NCBI GenBank assembly: GCA_964481575.1
Contig: CAYZTR010000002.1
Span: 61,476 to 125,475, forward strand
DNA from: UQRS01 sp964481575
Lineage (GTDB): Bacteria > Bacillota > Clostridia > Oscillospirales > Acutalibacteraceae
Direction of reading: 5' to 3'
DNA: 64,000 bases
Part shown: in pieces, positions 41,767 to 51,378 of the stretch
Layout of the letters: every line of letters starts with the position of its first letter
Numbering within the stretch: position 1 is the stretch's first letter
Notes under the pieces: model-generated
The model's database searches: none
The model's input: only the letters and a program-made list of their open reading frames with translations
What the model was told of the DNA's origin: nothing
Translations under genes and position numbers: made by a program

Positions 41767-43590
41767 TTACTTATTATGGGCTTCGTGCTTGGCACGCAGC
41801 GCGCTGTCCAGAATCCGCTTCCGCAGCCGGATGCTTTCCGGCGTAACCTCCACCAATTCATCATCCTTGATAAATTCCAGAGACTGCTCCAGAGACAGGG
41901 TGGTGGGCGGCACCAGCTTCAGGGCATCATCCGACCCGGCGGCACGCATGTTGGTGGCTTGCTTACGCTTGCAAACATTGCACACCAAATCCTCATTCTT
42001 AGGATTCTCCCCCACAATCATACCTTCGTACACCGACACACCGGCACCGATAAAGAGCCGGCCCCGGGCCTGGGTATTGAAAAGGCCGTAGGCGGAGGTT
42101 TCTCCGGCCTCAAAGGCTACGATAGAACCGGTATTCCGGGATTCAATGTCCCCCTTATAGGGCTCATAAGCATGGAACACATGGTTCATAATACCATTGC
42201 CATTGGTATCGGTTAAAAACTGGGAACGATATCCCATCAACCCCCGGGAGGGAATCAAAAATTCCAGATGGGTACTGCCGCCATCCCGGACATCCATATT
42301 TTGCAGTTCGGCCTTCCGGCTTCCCAACCGCTCCATCACCGAGCCCACATAGGTATCCGGGACTTCGATCATCAGCAGCTCAATGGGCTCCAGCAGGGCT
42401 CCGTTTTCATCCCGTTTCATAATGACGGTGGGACGGGACACCTGGAATTCATAGCCCTGACGGCGCATGGTCTCAATCAAAATGGAAAGGTGCAGCTCTC
42501 CGCGGCCGGACACTTTGAAGGTATCGGCCGAATCGGTCTCCTCCACCCGCATGGAAACATTGGTCTGCACCTCTTTCCAAAGGCGATCCCGCAGGTTCCG
42601 GGAAGTGACAAACTTACCTTCCTTCCCGGCAAAGGGAGAATTGTTCACCATAAAATTCATGGAAAGCGTGGGTTCATCGATTTTGACAAAAGGCATCGGA
42701 TCGATATGCTCGGGATCGCATAAGGTTTCCCCGATATTCAGCCCCTCTACGCCGGAAACAGAAATCAGCTCACCCAGTCCGGCTTCCTGTACCTCCTGCC
42801 GGCGCAGCCCCTCAAAGGTATACAGCTTGGCCACCCGAATTTTGGAGGTAGTGCCATCGGTATGACAGAGAACGGCCTGCTGGCCCTGCCGGATGGTGCC
42901 CCGCTCCACACGGCCCACACCGATCCGGCCGATATAATCATCATAATCAATGTTGGAAAATAGCACCTGCAAAGGGCCATCCGCTTGGCCCTTGGGGGGC
43001 TGAATCTCCTGAACAATCATTTCAAATAGGGGCTGCAGATCCTTGCCGGGATGGTCAGGATCCAGCATGGCATAGCCATTCCGCCCGGACGCATACACCA
43101 CCGGGAAATCCAGCTGCTCCTCATCAGCGCCCAATTCAATAAACAAATCCAGCACCTCATCCACCACCTGCAAGGGGCGGGCCATGGGCCGGTCAATTTT
43201 ATTTACCACAACAATGGCCTTTTTCCCCAGGGCCAGCGCTTTCTTCAGAACAAAGCGGGTTTGGGGCATACAGCCCTCAAAGGCATCCACCAGCAGCAGC
43301 ACACCGTCCACCATCTGGAGAATACGCTCCACTTCGCCGCCAAAATCGGCGTGACCGGGAGTATCCACAATATTGATTTTCACGTCGCCGTAATGGACGC
43401 TGGTGGTCTTGGAAAGGATGGTAATTCCCCGCTCCCGTTCCAAATCATTGGAATCCATAACACGTTCCTGCACCGCTTCATTAACCCGGAACGTACCGCT
43501 TTGCTTCAACAGCTCGTCCACCAGGGTGGTTTTTCCGTGGTCAACGTGGGCAATGATAGCAATATTTCTCAAATTCTGGATGGTATCCAT
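41767..43590 (-). CDS. typA: Ribosome-associated GTPase TypA/BipA
   Basis: A translational GTPase that binds 70S ribosomes and is needed under stress or cold. IAIIAHVDHGKTTLVDELL is the P-loop, RERGITILSKTTSV the switch I region, VDTPGHADFGGEVER switch II and VVNKIDRP the guanine motif. The C-terminal TypA-specific domain ends RKRILDSALRAKHE. The length is 607 residues from the ATG at 43590, which follows AGAAAGGTG; the frame is open further upstream but that part is not coding. A promoter lies just upstream. Confidence 0.97.
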   Translation of the reverse strand: MDTIQNLRNIAIIAHVDHGKTTLVDELLKQSGTFRVNEAVQERVMDSNDLERERGITILSKTTSVHYGDVKINIVDTPGHADFGGEVERILQMVDGVLLLVDAFEGCMPQTRFVLKKALALGKKAIVVVNKIDRPMARPLQVVDEVLDLFIELGADEEQLDFPVVYASGRNGYAMLDPDHPGKDLQPLFEMIVQEIQPPKGQADGPLQVLFSNIDYDDYIGRIGVGRVERGTIRQGQQAVLCHTDGTTSKIRVAKLYTFEGLRRQEVQEAGLGELISVSGVEGLNIGETLCDPEHIDPMPFVKIDEPTLSMNFMVNNSPFAGKEGKFVTSRNLRDRLWKEVQTNVSMRVEETDSADTFKVSGRGELHLSILIETMRRQGYEFQVSRPTVIMKRDENGALLEPIELLMIEVPDTYVGSVMERLGSRKAELQNMDVRDGGSTHLEFLIPSRGLMGYRSQFLTDTNGNGIMNHVFHAYEPYKGDIESRNTGSIVAFEAGETSAYGLFNTQARGRLFIGAGVSVYEGMIVGENPKNEDLVCNVCKRKQATNMRAAGSDDALKLVPPTTLSLEQSLEFIKDDELVEVTPESIRLRKRILDSALRAKHEAHNK

Positions 43591-43653
43591 GTTCGTCACC
43601 TTTCTGCACTGGGGCAACAGGCCCCAATTTCCCATTCTTAATTGAACGTCACT

Positions 43654-43682
43654 ATTATACCAAATACACCTGCAAACAACAA
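43654..43682 (-). promoter_or_regulatory. Promoter of typA
   Basis: TTGTTG (43677-43682), a 17-base spacer ending TGG, and TATAAT (43654-43659) on the minus strand, 64 bases before the ATG. Confidence 0.75.
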
Positions 43683-43689
43683 CCCGAAA

Positions 43690-43726
43690 AAGGCAAAAAA
43701 ATACAGACCATTTGGCCTGCATTTTT
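43690..43726 (-). terminator. Terminator of the EamA transporter gene
   Basis: On the minus strand AAAAATGCAGGCC pairs with GGTCTGTATTTTT (two G-U pairs), followed by TTTTTTTGCC. The stem is only good in the minus-strand RNA, which fixes its direction. Confidence 0.75.
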
Positions 43727-43748
43727 AGGCATATTGAGTGTGACTCTG

Positions 43749-44660
43749 TCATATCAGCGCCGTCTCTTCCTTTGAAAAAGTCAGGTTCGGAAGGGTGGCT
43801 GCCACCAGAACCAGAAGGATTCCCACCAGCTGTAACCAATCCAGCCCTTCTCCGAAAAACAGCGCACCGCACAGCGTAGCCGTCAGGGGTTCCATGTTGG
43901 CCAGGATACTGGCGTTGCCGCCGTCCACCCCAAGATCCAGCCCCTTCAGATAGCAAAGATAAGGAATCACGCTGCCGATGATCCCCATTCCCAGAATACA
44001 CAGCAGACAAAGCAAAGCGGTCTTGCCGTCTGGAATGGAAGCCGTCACCCGCCAGGGCGGAGAAATCACGCACATAACCAACGCCGTGAAAAAGGTGGGC
44101 AGATAAGTGTTCTGCTCTGAGGTATATTTTTGCAGCGCCACCCGGCCGATAACCGTCAGCATGGAGTATCCAATACCGGACAGCAAACCGAACAAAATCC
44201 CCAGAGCGCTCAGGGTCAAGGTGCTTTTGTCATATACCTTCACCACCAAAGCACAGCCCAGCAGGGCCATCAGCACAGCCGCTCCCTTCCGCAAAGTGAT
44301 CCTGTCCCCGTAGAGCAAGCGGCTAAACAGAATCACAAATGCAGGCGCAGTATACAATAAGATGGCTGCCATGGCGCCGGAAAGATACCGAAACGCCAGA
44401 GCATAGAATACATAGGTAGACAACACCGCCGCCATGCCGTAACCAAAAAAGAAGGGAAGATCCCGCAGGGTCAGTCCCCGGAAGGTACCCCGGAGCAATG
44501 CCAATATCAGGTACACCACAGCAGCCACCAGCGCCCGCAGCGTCACCGTTTGGAGCGAGGTCATTCCCAAACCGTACAGATACCGGGTGATGGATGGAAA
44601 CACCCCCCAGCAGCAGGCGGCTAGTAGGATGAGTAAAATTCCTTTTGCTTTCCGGGACAC
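43749..44660 (-). CDS. EamA/DMT-family transporter
   Basis: A ten-helix drug/metabolite transporter. Two EamA repeats are visible: ILLILLAACCWGVFPSITRYLYGLG in the first, and the second starting LGILFGLLSGIGYSMLTVIGRVAL. The length is 303 residues. The GTG at 44660 follows GGAGG. Substrate is unknown (amino acids, metabolites or drugs are possible). It stands alone between the fba terminator and its own terminator. Confidence 0.9.
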   Translation of the reverse strand: MSRKAKGILLILLAACCWGVFPSITRYLYGLGMTSLQTVTLRALVAAVVYLILALLRGTFRGLTLRDLPFFFGYGMAAVLSTYVFYALAFRYLSGAMAAILLYTAPAFVILFSRLLYGDRITLRKGAAVLMALLGCALVVKVYDKSTLTLSALGILFGLLSGIGYSMLTVIGRVALQKYTSEQNTYLPTFFTALVMCVISPPWRVTASIPDGKTALLCLLCILGMGIIGSVIPYLCYLKGLDLGVDGGNASILANMEPLTATLCGALFFGEGLDWLQLVGILLVLVAATLPNLTFSKEETALI

Positions 44661-44675
44661 GCCCTTTTCCTCCTT

Positions 44676-44712
44676 CTCAAAAAGCCGGGACAGGTTACCC
44701 TGCCCCGGCTTT
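44676..44712 (-). terminator. Terminator of fba
   Basis: AAAGCCGGG-CAGG/CCTG-CCCGGCTTT stem (44681-44712) followed on the minus strand by TTTTTGAG. It lies 25 bases after the fba stop. Confidence 0.82.
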
Positions 44713-44736
44713 CACACATGATACAGAGATATTGGC

Positions 44737-45603
44737 TTACGCCTTGCCGACAGAACCGAACAGCTCCATCTTTTCCTTCACAGTGGCCTTAATGGCTTCA
44801 AAGCCGGGAGCCAGCAGCTTCCGAGGATCAAAACCCTTCCCCTGCAGATCCTTGCCTTCCTCGATATACTTCCGGGTAGCAGCAGCAAAGGACAGCTGGC
44901 ACTCGGTGTTCACATTGATCTTGGATACACCCAGGGAGATGGCCTTCTTGATCATATCCTCAGGGATGCCGGTACCGCCGTGAAGCACCAGAGGCATGGA
45001 ACCGGTCAACTCCTGAATGTTGGCCAGGGTGTCAAAGTCCAGACCCTTCCAGTTCTCCGGATACTTACCGTGGATGTTACCGATACCGGCAGCCAGCATG
45101 GTCACACCCAGATCGGCAATGGCCTTGCACTCCTTGGGATCTGCTACTTCACCGCTGCCCACAACGCCGTCCTCTTCGCCGCCGATGGCGCCGACTTCTG
45201 CTTCCAGGGAGATCCCCTTCTCGCCGGTCAATTTGACCAACTCAGTGGTCTTGGCAACGTTTTCGTCAATGGGATAATGAGAACCGTCAAACATAACGGA
45301 GGAGAAGCCAGCCTCAATGCACTTGAGGGCGCCTTCGTAAGAACCGTGATCCAGATGCAGAGCAACAGGAACAGTGATGTTCAGCTCCTCCAGCATGCCG
45401 TTCACCATACCCACAACGGTCTTATAACCGGTCATATACTTCCCGGCTCCCTCGGAAACACCGAGAATCACAGGGGAGTTGAGCTCCTGCGCCGTCAGCA
45501 AAATTGCCTTGGTCCATTCCAGATTGTTGATGTTAAACTGACCGACTGCGTAATGGCCGGCCTTTGCCTTTGTCAGCATTTCTTTTGCAGATACTAAAGC
45601 CAT
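44737..45603 (-). CDS. fba: Class II fructose-1,6-bisphosphate aldolase
   Basis: Splits fructose 1,6-bisphosphate in glycolysis, using zinc. LVSAKEMLTKAKAGHYAVGQFNINNLEW is the typical N-terminus. Metal-binding His residues are in VALHLDHGS and PLVLHGGTGIP, and GLDFDTLANIQELTG is conserved. The length is 288 residues. The ATG at 45603 follows GGAGG; upstream in-frame codons are not needed. It has its own promoter and terminator. Confidence 0.97.
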   Translation of the reverse strand: MALVSAKEMLTKAKAGHYAVGQFNINNLEWTKAILLTAQELNSPVILGVSEGAGKYMTGYKTVVGMVNGMLEELNITVPVALHLDHGSYEGALKCIEAGFSSVMFDGSHYPIDENVAKTTELVKLTGEKGISLEAEVGAIGGEEDGVVGSGEVADPKECKAIADLGVTMLAAGIGNIHGKYPENWKGLDFDTLANIQELTGSMPLVLHGGTGIPEDMIKKAISLGVSKINVNTECQLSFAAATRKYIEEGKDLQGKGFDPRKLLAPGFEAIKATVKEKMELFGSVGKA

Positions 45604-45634
45604 TTTAATAACCTCCATGATTTGATTTGCTTTT

Positions 45635-45663
45635 ATATTACCCCATATCCTGCCAAAATGCAA
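45635..45663 (-). promoter_or_regulatory. Promoter of fba
   Basis: TTGCAT (45658-45663), a 17-base spacer and TAATAT (45635-45640) on the minus strand, 31 bases before the ATG. Confidence 0.65.
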
Positions 45664-45692
45664 GGGAAATGGTCAAATATTTCACAAACTTT

Positions 45693-46811
45693 TTATTTTG
45701 CTTTGTCCTTCTGGCTCTCCATTTTCAGGTAAGCATTGATGAAACCGTCGATATCGCCATCCATCACCGCCTGGATATTACCCATTTCAAAATTGGTGCG
45801 ATGATCCTTGGCCAAAGTATAGGGCATAAACACATAGGAGCGGATCTGGGAGCCCCAGCCGATCTCCTTTTGAACCCCCTTAATATCCGAGATGTGTTCA
45901 GCGTGCTGCTGCTCCTTGATTTTAATCAGCTCGGAGCGCAGCATACGCATGGCATATTCCCGGTTTTGATGCTGGCTTCTCTGGGTCTGGCAGGACACCA
46001 CCACGCCGGTGGGCAGATGAGTCAATCGCACAGCGGAAGAGGTCTTGTTGATATGCTGTCCGCCAGCGCCGGAAGAACGGTACACATCCATTTTGATATC
46101 CTCCGGCCGGATGTCCACCTCAATGGAATCGTCAATTTCCGGCATAACCTCCAAAGAAGCAAAGGAAGTCTGGCGGCGTCCGGAAGCATCAAAGGGGCTA
46201 ACCCGCACCAAGCGATGTACGCCGTTTTCCGATTTCAGATATCCGTAAGCGTTTTCTCCCTCCACAATCATAGAGGCGGATTTCAACCCGGCTTCTTCTC
46301 CGTCCAGATAATCGGTGACCTCCACTTTGCAACCGTGACGCTCGGCCCACATGTTGTACATCCGGTAAAGCATTTCCGCCCAGTCCTGGGCTTCGGTACC
46401 GCCGGCGCCGGCATGGAAAGTCAGAATGGCGTTGCAGTGGTCGTATTCACCGGACAACAGGGTGCTCAGCCGGATGGTCTCCAGCTCACTTTCAAACCCG
46501 GCGATGGCCTCCTTGACCTCTGGCAGCATGGAAAGATCCCCTTCCTCATCTGCCAGCTCAATGAGCACTAAAGCGTCCTCATAAGCAGTACACAGCTTAT
46601 CATAGGATTCTATTTTTCCTTTATAAGACTGGATCTCCTTTAAAATCTTGCTGGAGTTCTGGGCATCGTCCCAAAAATCCGGGGCAAGTGTCAGCTGCTG
46701 CAGCCGGTCTGCTTCTTCCTTGGCCTGGGTCAGATTCAAAGCCTCGCCCAAATCCTCCAGATCCGGTTTCATTCCCTGCAGCCGCAGCTTTTGTTCTTCA
46801 AATTCCAGCAT
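45693..46811 (-). CDS. prfB: Peptide chain release factor 2 (no programmed frameshift)
   Basis: Terminates translation at UGA and UAA. SPFDASGRRQTSFASLEVMPEI and the catalytic GGQ in SSGAGGQHINKTSS are intact. The length is 372 residues. In most bacteria codon ~25 is an in-frame UGA needing a +1 frameshift; here the frame runs straight through that point (EALNLTQAKEE), so the autoregulatory frameshift is absent. The ATG directly follows the prmA stop (TAAATG), with AAGAAGGAG upstream, so prmA and prfB are coupled. Confidence 0.97.
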   Translation of the reverse strand: MLEFEEQKLRLQGMKPDLEDLGEALNLTQAKEEADRLQQLTLAPDFWDDAQNSSKILKEIQSYKGKIESYDKLCTAYEDALVLIELADEEGDLSMLPEVKEAIAGFESELETIRLSTLLSGEYDHCNAILTFHAGAGGTEAQDWAEMLYRMYNMWAERHGCKVEVTDYLDGEEAGLKSASMIVEGENAYGYLKSENGVHRLVRVSPFDASGRRQTSFASLEVMPEIDDSIEVDIRPEDIKMDVYRSSGAGGQHINKTSSAVRLTHLPTGVVVSCQTQRSQHQNREYAMRMLRSELIKIKEQQHAEHISDIKGVQKEIGWGSQIRSYVFMPYTLAKDHRTNFEMGNIQAVMDGDIDGFINAYLKMESQKDKAK

Positions 46812-47741
46812 TTAGTCAGTCTCCTTCTTGGCAGCGTATGCCACCCAATTTTCTTTTTCCAACCGTTCCACAACGGTGAATCCGTTCTCCCGCAGACACT
46901 GCTCCACCTCCGGAGCCCGCAGATCAATGATCCCCGAGCAGATAAAGGTTCCGCCCGGCGCCAGGAACCGCAGGGTATCCGGCGTTAGGGCCATAACAAT
47001 GTCCGCCACAATATTGGCGCAGATCACCTGATATTGCCCGGTAATCTGATCCGCCAGATTCCCTTGAAGATAGGTAACCCGGTTCGCCACCCCGTTCTGA
47101 GCAGCATTTTCAGCGGCCACTTTCACCGCCAGGGGATCAATATCCACTCCTACGGCTTGCTCCGCCCCTAACAGCAGGGCTGCAATAGAGAGAATGCCGC
47201 TGCCACACCCCACGTCCAGCATGGTGTAGCCGGGCATGATATATTTTTCCAATAGTTCCAGACAGCTGCGGGTGGTGGCGTGGGTACCGGTGCCAAAAGC
47301 CGCGCCGGGGTCCATGGACAGCACCACCCGGTTTTCGGTGTTTTCATAGGTCTCCCAGGTGGGGCGGATAACCAGTCTCTTTCCCACCGGCGTCACCTTA
47401 AAAAACTGCTTCCAGTTATCCGCCCAGTCTGACTCCTTCACCGTACCGGTGGTGACGGCAGCGGGAATGCCCAGCGCCGTATACCGCTCATTCAGGTAGG
47501 ACAGGGCTTCCGCCGGATTGGCATCCTCCAGGTAAATATGAATAATGGCTTCCTCCCGATTTTTTGCCAGCAGCGCTTCGTCAATCAAATCAATGTGGGC
47601 AATCTCCAAAGCGCCGGCCTCCAGGTCGGAATAATCCTCCACATAAATCCCATAGGGCACTGCCATATGGGCCACCGCCTCAGCCGTTTCCAGCTGGGAC
47701 ACCGGTACATGGATCAGTATTTCAAAAAAATCCAATGTCAT
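46812..47741 (-). CDS. prmA: Ribosomal protein L11 methyltransferase PrmA
   Basis: A SAM-dependent enzyme that methylates L11. The N-terminal substrate-recognition domain begins LDFFEILIHVPVSQLETAEAV. The Rossmann-fold SAM site reads MLDVGCGSGILSIAALLLGA, and ICANIVADIVMAL carries the family motif. The length is 309 residues from the ATG at 47741, which follows AAAGG. It is coupled to prfB. Its substrate gene rplK is in the same window. Confidence 0.95.
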   Translation of the reverse strand: MTLDFFEILIHVPVSQLETAEAVAHMAVPYGIYVEDYSDLEAGALEIAHIDLIDEALLAKNREEAIIHIYLEDANPAEALSYLNERYTALGIPAAVTTGTVKESDWADNWKQFFKVTPVGKRLVIRPTWETYENTENRVVLSMDPGAAFGTGTHATTRSCLELLEKYIMPGYTMLDVGCGSGILSIAALLLGAEQAVGVDIDPLAVKVAAENAAQNGVANRVTYLQGNLADQITGQYQVICANIVADIVMALTPDTLRFLAPGGTFICSGIIDLRAPEVEQCLRENGFTVVERLEKENWVAYAAKKETD

Positions 47742-47776
47742 GCAACCTTTCAAGGCGGCAAAACCACCGCCGGGTT

Positions 47777-49513
47777 TTATTTTTCAATGGCAGCCTTCTG
47801 GGACATGGCAGCCCGCATCTTCTCATAATACGAATCCGGGAACTTTTTCTCCCGCCGATAGGTATAGCAACCGTTCTGCTCCTGTTCCACATCGGTCAAC
47901 TGAGTATAGCAAAGGGCGCAGATGTGGGGATTGGACAGCAACACCGTGGCCAATCCGACAAACCGGTCCACATATTCCTCCATGGTCTTAGGCGCATTGC
48001 CATAACCCCACCCCTGATGATTCGGATCGTTGGACCAAAAGATGCCACCGTATTCCGAAACAAAATAGGGCTGGCCTTCGTAATGCTGCCGGTCCGGGAA
48101 GGTCTCATACCGTTCCCCGTCCTCTGCCATGGGAGCATAATGTTCAGCCAACCTGGCTACATCCTGCTCATAGTCATGGACGTCGTAAATATCGGTAATC
48201 ACGTGGAAGTTGCCGCTGGTATCAATTACCGGGCGGGTGGGATCCATGGCCTTGGTCGCCTGATATACGGCCGACAGCACCACGTTATCCTGCCGCTGTT
48301 TACCGTCCCAGGTCTCATTAAAAGGACACCAGCCCACAATGGCCGGATGATTGTAGTCCCGCTGAACCGCTTCCATCCATTCGGGCAGGAAATTCCGAAT
48401 TCCCTCTCCGTTATAAATATCCAGGCCCCAGTTTCCGTGCTCACCCCAAACCAGATAGCCCATCCGGTCAGCATGATATAAGAAGCGGGGTTCAAAGATT
48501 TTTTGATGAAGCCGGGCGCCGTTGAATCCACAGGCCAGGGACAACTCAATGTCGTGAATCAAATCAGTATCGGACGGCGCCGTGTAGATTCCATCAGGAT
48601 AAAAGCCCTGATCCAGCACCAACCGCTGGAAAACCGGCTTTCCATTGAGATACATGGCGTTGTTGTCCCAGGTCACATTCCGCAGGCCAAAATAAGACTC
48701 CACGGTATCGGTGACACCGTCTGCCTCTAATGTCAGCTTCAGATCATACAGCCGGCCGTTGCCCACTTCCCACAGTTCCTTAACCATCAAAGGCAAATGC
48801 ACATTGGCACTGCGTCCGGTCAGAGAAACGGTGACTGCACCGGCAGGCTTTCCTTGATAGCTAGCTTTCAAGGTAATCTTTGCAGAAACTACAGGCGCCG
48901 TAATTTCCAGCGCCACATCAACGGCTGGAGCGTCAATATCCGGGGTGATCCGGAAACTGTCGATATGGTACTTCGGCACTTTCTCCAGCCAGACGGTCTG
49001 CCAGATGCCGGTGGTACGGGTATAGTCACAGCCGCTGGAATAATAGTTGCCGCACTGCTTGCCACGAGGCTGCTTTCCGCTGCGGTTCAGATCCTCGGCA
49101 TACAGGCAGACGGTATTCTCCCCTTCCACCAGAAAATTGGTAATATCGAAGGAAAAGGCTGTATAACCGCCGGTATGGGAACCTACCCGTTTACCATTGA
49201 CAAAAACTTCGGCGTAATAGTCCACAGCACCAAAATGCAAATACGTCCGGCTTCCCTTCCAGTCTTCCGGCACAGTAAAACTACGACGATACCAGACAGC
49301 GTTCATAAAATCCTTATATTCTACACCGGACAGCTTGCTTTCCGGGCAAAAGGGTACGGTAATAGTCTTGTCAAAGCTGCCCTTTTCCTGCATGTTACGT
49401 TCCCGGCCGCTGCAGCCGAAGTCAAAGGCAAACTCCCAGGTACCGTTTAAGTTGACAAATCCGTCCCGTACCATCTGCGGACGGGGATATTCGGGTCTTG
49501 GAATTGAATTCAT
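47777..49513 (-). CDS. Glycoside hydrolase family 2 enzyme
   Basis: A cytoplasmic glycosidase of the beta-galactosidase/beta-glucuronidase family. Domains: sugar-binding jelly roll (about 1-185), immunoglobulin-like domain (about 190-285) and TIM barrel. The acid/base is Glu400 in WCPFNETWDG and the nucleophile Glu487 in FVSEYGG. The length is 578 residues, with no signal peptide. Exact sugar specificity cannot be read. No transporter or sugar regulator is adjacent. The ATG follows TTAGGAGTG. Confidence 0.88.
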   Translation of the reverse strand: MNSIPRPEYPRPQMVRDGFVNLNGTWEFAFDFGCSGRERNMQEKGSFDKTITVPFCPESKLSGVEYKDFMNAVWYRRSFTVPEDWKGSRTYLHFGAVDYYAEVFVNGKRVGSHTGGYTAFSFDITNFLVEGENTVCLYAEDLNRSGKQPRGKQCGNYYSSGCDYTRTTGIWQTVWLEKVPKYHIDSFRITPDIDAPAVDVALEITAPVVSAKITLKASYQGKPAGAVTVSLTGRSANVHLPLMVKELWEVGNGRLYDLKLTLEADGVTDTVESYFGLRNVTWDNNAMYLNGKPVFQRLVLDQGFYPDGIYTAPSDTDLIHDIELSLACGFNGARLHQKIFEPRFLYHADRMGYLVWGEHGNWGLDIYNGEGIRNFLPEWMEAVQRDYNHPAIVGWCPFNETWDGKQRQDNVVLSAVYQATKAMDPTRPVIDTSGNFHVITDIYDVHDYEQDVARLAEHYAPMAEDGERYETFPDRQHYEGQPYFVSEYGGIFWSNDPNHQGWGYGNAPKTMEEYVDRFVGLATVLLSNPHICALCYTQLTDVEQEQNGCYTYRREKKFPDSYYEKMRAAMSQKAAIEK

Positions 49514-49652
49514 AGCAGTAACACTCCTAAATTAAGGTAGGAATCCTGCTGGGTTTCATGCGTCCCGTGCAATACGGGCAGTCCACAGGCATTCCTTCTA
49601 ATAGGTGCCGACTTATATGGATACCTATTATATATTTTTTTAGATACAATAA

Positions 49653-49743
49653 AATAAAGCTATAGAAATAAAGCTATAGAAATAAAGCTATAGAAATAAA
49701 GCTATAGAAAGATCAAGCTATAAAAAGCTAAATAAAGCTATTC
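49653..49743. repeat. Tandem 14-base repeat AATAAAGCTATAGA
   Basis: Four exact tandem copies (49653-49708) followed by degenerate copies (AAGATCAAGCTATA, AAAAAGCTA, AATAAAGCTATT) to about 49743. The surrounding stretch between GH2 and ftsZ (49514-50065, about 550 bases) holds no other recognisable element besides the ftsZ terminators. Confidence 0.9.
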
Positions 49744-49983
49744 AAAGTAAATGCCGTAAAGTGCTTCTCCGCGGTGCTTTTTAGCGTTAGAAGGCATTAA
49801 AATGCGCCTGAATGCAAGGGCCGGAATCTACAGATCTGAAAGCCCCTGAATACCTCGGTTTTTCAGTGATGGCAGAAAAAAGATAGCTAGCAAGCAATTT
49901 GCAAAATACCGATGATTCTTCCGCTTTCCATCGTCCCAACCATCGGGCGACAGAACACATACTTCCCGCTCAAGCCCCGGAAC

Positions 49984-50020
49984 ATAAAAATTGGCACAAT
50001 AACATGCATTATTGCGCCAA
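49984..50020 (-). terminator. Terminator of ftsZ
   Basis: A 12-bp stem TTGGCGCAATAA/TTATTGTGCCAA with one G-U pair (49991-50020), followed on the minus strand by TTTTTATG. A second GC-rich hairpin AGCCGCC/GGCGGCT (50023-50054) lies just before it. Confidence 0.82.
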
Positions 50021-50065
50021 ACAGCCGCCAGGGAAAAAGAATCCCCCGGCGGCTCATAAGTATTG

Positions 50066-51166
50066 TTATTTGTTGTGGTTGAAGATGGTCATGACATCAT
50101 AGTAGTCATCCGACTGAGATGCACTGTCATCCCCGGAGTTGGACAGGATATTCTGCAGCACACTGGCGGAAGAAGATTCCGCTTTCTTCTCACCCTTCTT
50201 GCGGCCGAAAGCATCCTGGGAACCGGTGGCAATAACAGTAACGCGGATTTCATCCTCCATGGAGTCATCCAGCTGGGCGCCCCAGATGATGTTGGCATCC
50301 TCGTTGGCCGTCTCGGAAATAATGGACGAAGCCAGTTCCACTTCCTCCAGACCGATGTCAGGAGAACCGGTAATATTGATGATAACACCCATGGCATTAT
50401 CCATAGAGGTCTCGATCAGCGGGCTGGTAATAGCAGCACGGGCAGCCACCTCTGCCTTGTCACGACCGTTGGCACGACCAACACCCATGTGGGCGTAACC
50501 GGCATCTTTCATAACGGCAGTAACGTCAGCAAAGTCCAGATTGACCATTGCAGTCACGTTGATCAATTCGGAAATACTCTGGACGCCCTGACGCAAAACA
50601 TCATCGGCACACTCGAAGGCATTGGCCAAAGTGATCTTCTGCTCAGAAACAAACTTCAGTCTTTCATTGGGGATTACCACCAAGCTATCCACATGCTCGC
50701 TGAGCGCTTCAATACCAGCCTCAGCCTGCTTCATCCGCTTGGATCCCTCAAAGGAGAAGGGCTTGGTTACAATGCCGACCGTCAGAATTCCCATTTCTTT
50801 GGCGATCTGAGCCACCACAGGAGCAGCACCGGTACCGGTACCGCCACCCATACCAGCGGTGATAAAGACCATATCGGCGCCCTTCAGGGCAGCAGCAATT
50901 TCATCCCGGGATTCTTCGGCAGCGCTCTGGCCCCGATCAGGATTTGCACCGGCGCCCTGACCCTTAGTAGCCTTCTCGCCGATCTGAATCTTATGATTTG
51001 CCTTGGACACTAGCAAAGCAGCTTTATCTGTATTGATGGCAACGAATTCCACACCGCGGACGCCATAGGCGACCATGCGGTTGATAGCGTTACCGCCGCC
51101 GCCGCCAACACCAATGACTTTGATCTGTACCACATCTGCGGTCTCATTTGCAATTTCAAAAGGCAT
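50066..51166 (-). CDS. ftsZ: Cell division GTPase FtsZ
   Basis: Polymerises into the division ring. VIGVGGGGGNAINRM starts the nucleotide site, and the tubulin signature GGGTGTG is at residues 107-113. NLDFADV is the T7 loop that completes the GTPase of the next subunit. The C-terminus has a Ser/Asp-rich spacer and ends DVMTIFNHNK, a short version of the conserved tail peptide. The length is 366 residues. It has its own promoter and terminator, separate from the upstream division genes. No ftsA is adjacent. Confidence 0.98.
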   Translation of the reverse strand: MPFEIANETADVVQIKVIGVGGGGGNAINRMVAYGVRGVEFVAINTDKAALLVSKANHKIQIGEKATKGQGAGANPDRGQSAAEESRDEIAAALKGADMVFITAGMGGGTGTGAAPVVAQIAKEMGILTVGIVTKPFSFEGSKRMKQAEAGIEALSEHVDSLVVIPNERLKFVSEQKITLANAFECADDVLRQGVQSISELINVTAMVNLDFADVTAVMKDAGYAHMGVGRANGRDKAEVAARAAITSPLIETSMDNAMGVIINITGSPDIGLEEVELASSIISETANEDANIIWGAQLDDSMEDEIRVTVIATGSQDAFGRKKGEKKAESSSASVLQNILSNSGDDSASQSDDYYDVMTIFNHNK

Positions 51167-51229
51167 TTTAACATTCCTCCATTATTCTGGATCAATTCTA
51201 AGACCCCTTTTAGGGTTTTATACATAAGT

Positions 51230-51258
51230 AATGTAGCACAAATAGCGCGAAAAAGCAA
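51230..51258 (-). promoter_or_regulatory. Promoter of ftsZ
   Basis: TTGCTT (51253-51258), a 17-base spacer ending TGC (extended -10), and TACATT (51230-51235) on the minus strand. The leader is about 57 bases. Confidence 0.65.
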
Positions 51259-51378
51259 GCCTTTTTTGTAAAAATATTGAAATTCCAGAAAAATATTCGC
51301 TAGCTTCCGAACTGTTTTTGCCGGATTTTTGAAACAAATTAACTAGTTGGCTAGTAATTTACAGCTTTCGGAAGCTTG

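Noticed and set aside
46735..46745. CTTTGA near codon 25 of prfB as a relic of the frameshift site
   Set aside because: It is in the wrong phase relative to the RF2 frame, so it is probably chance.
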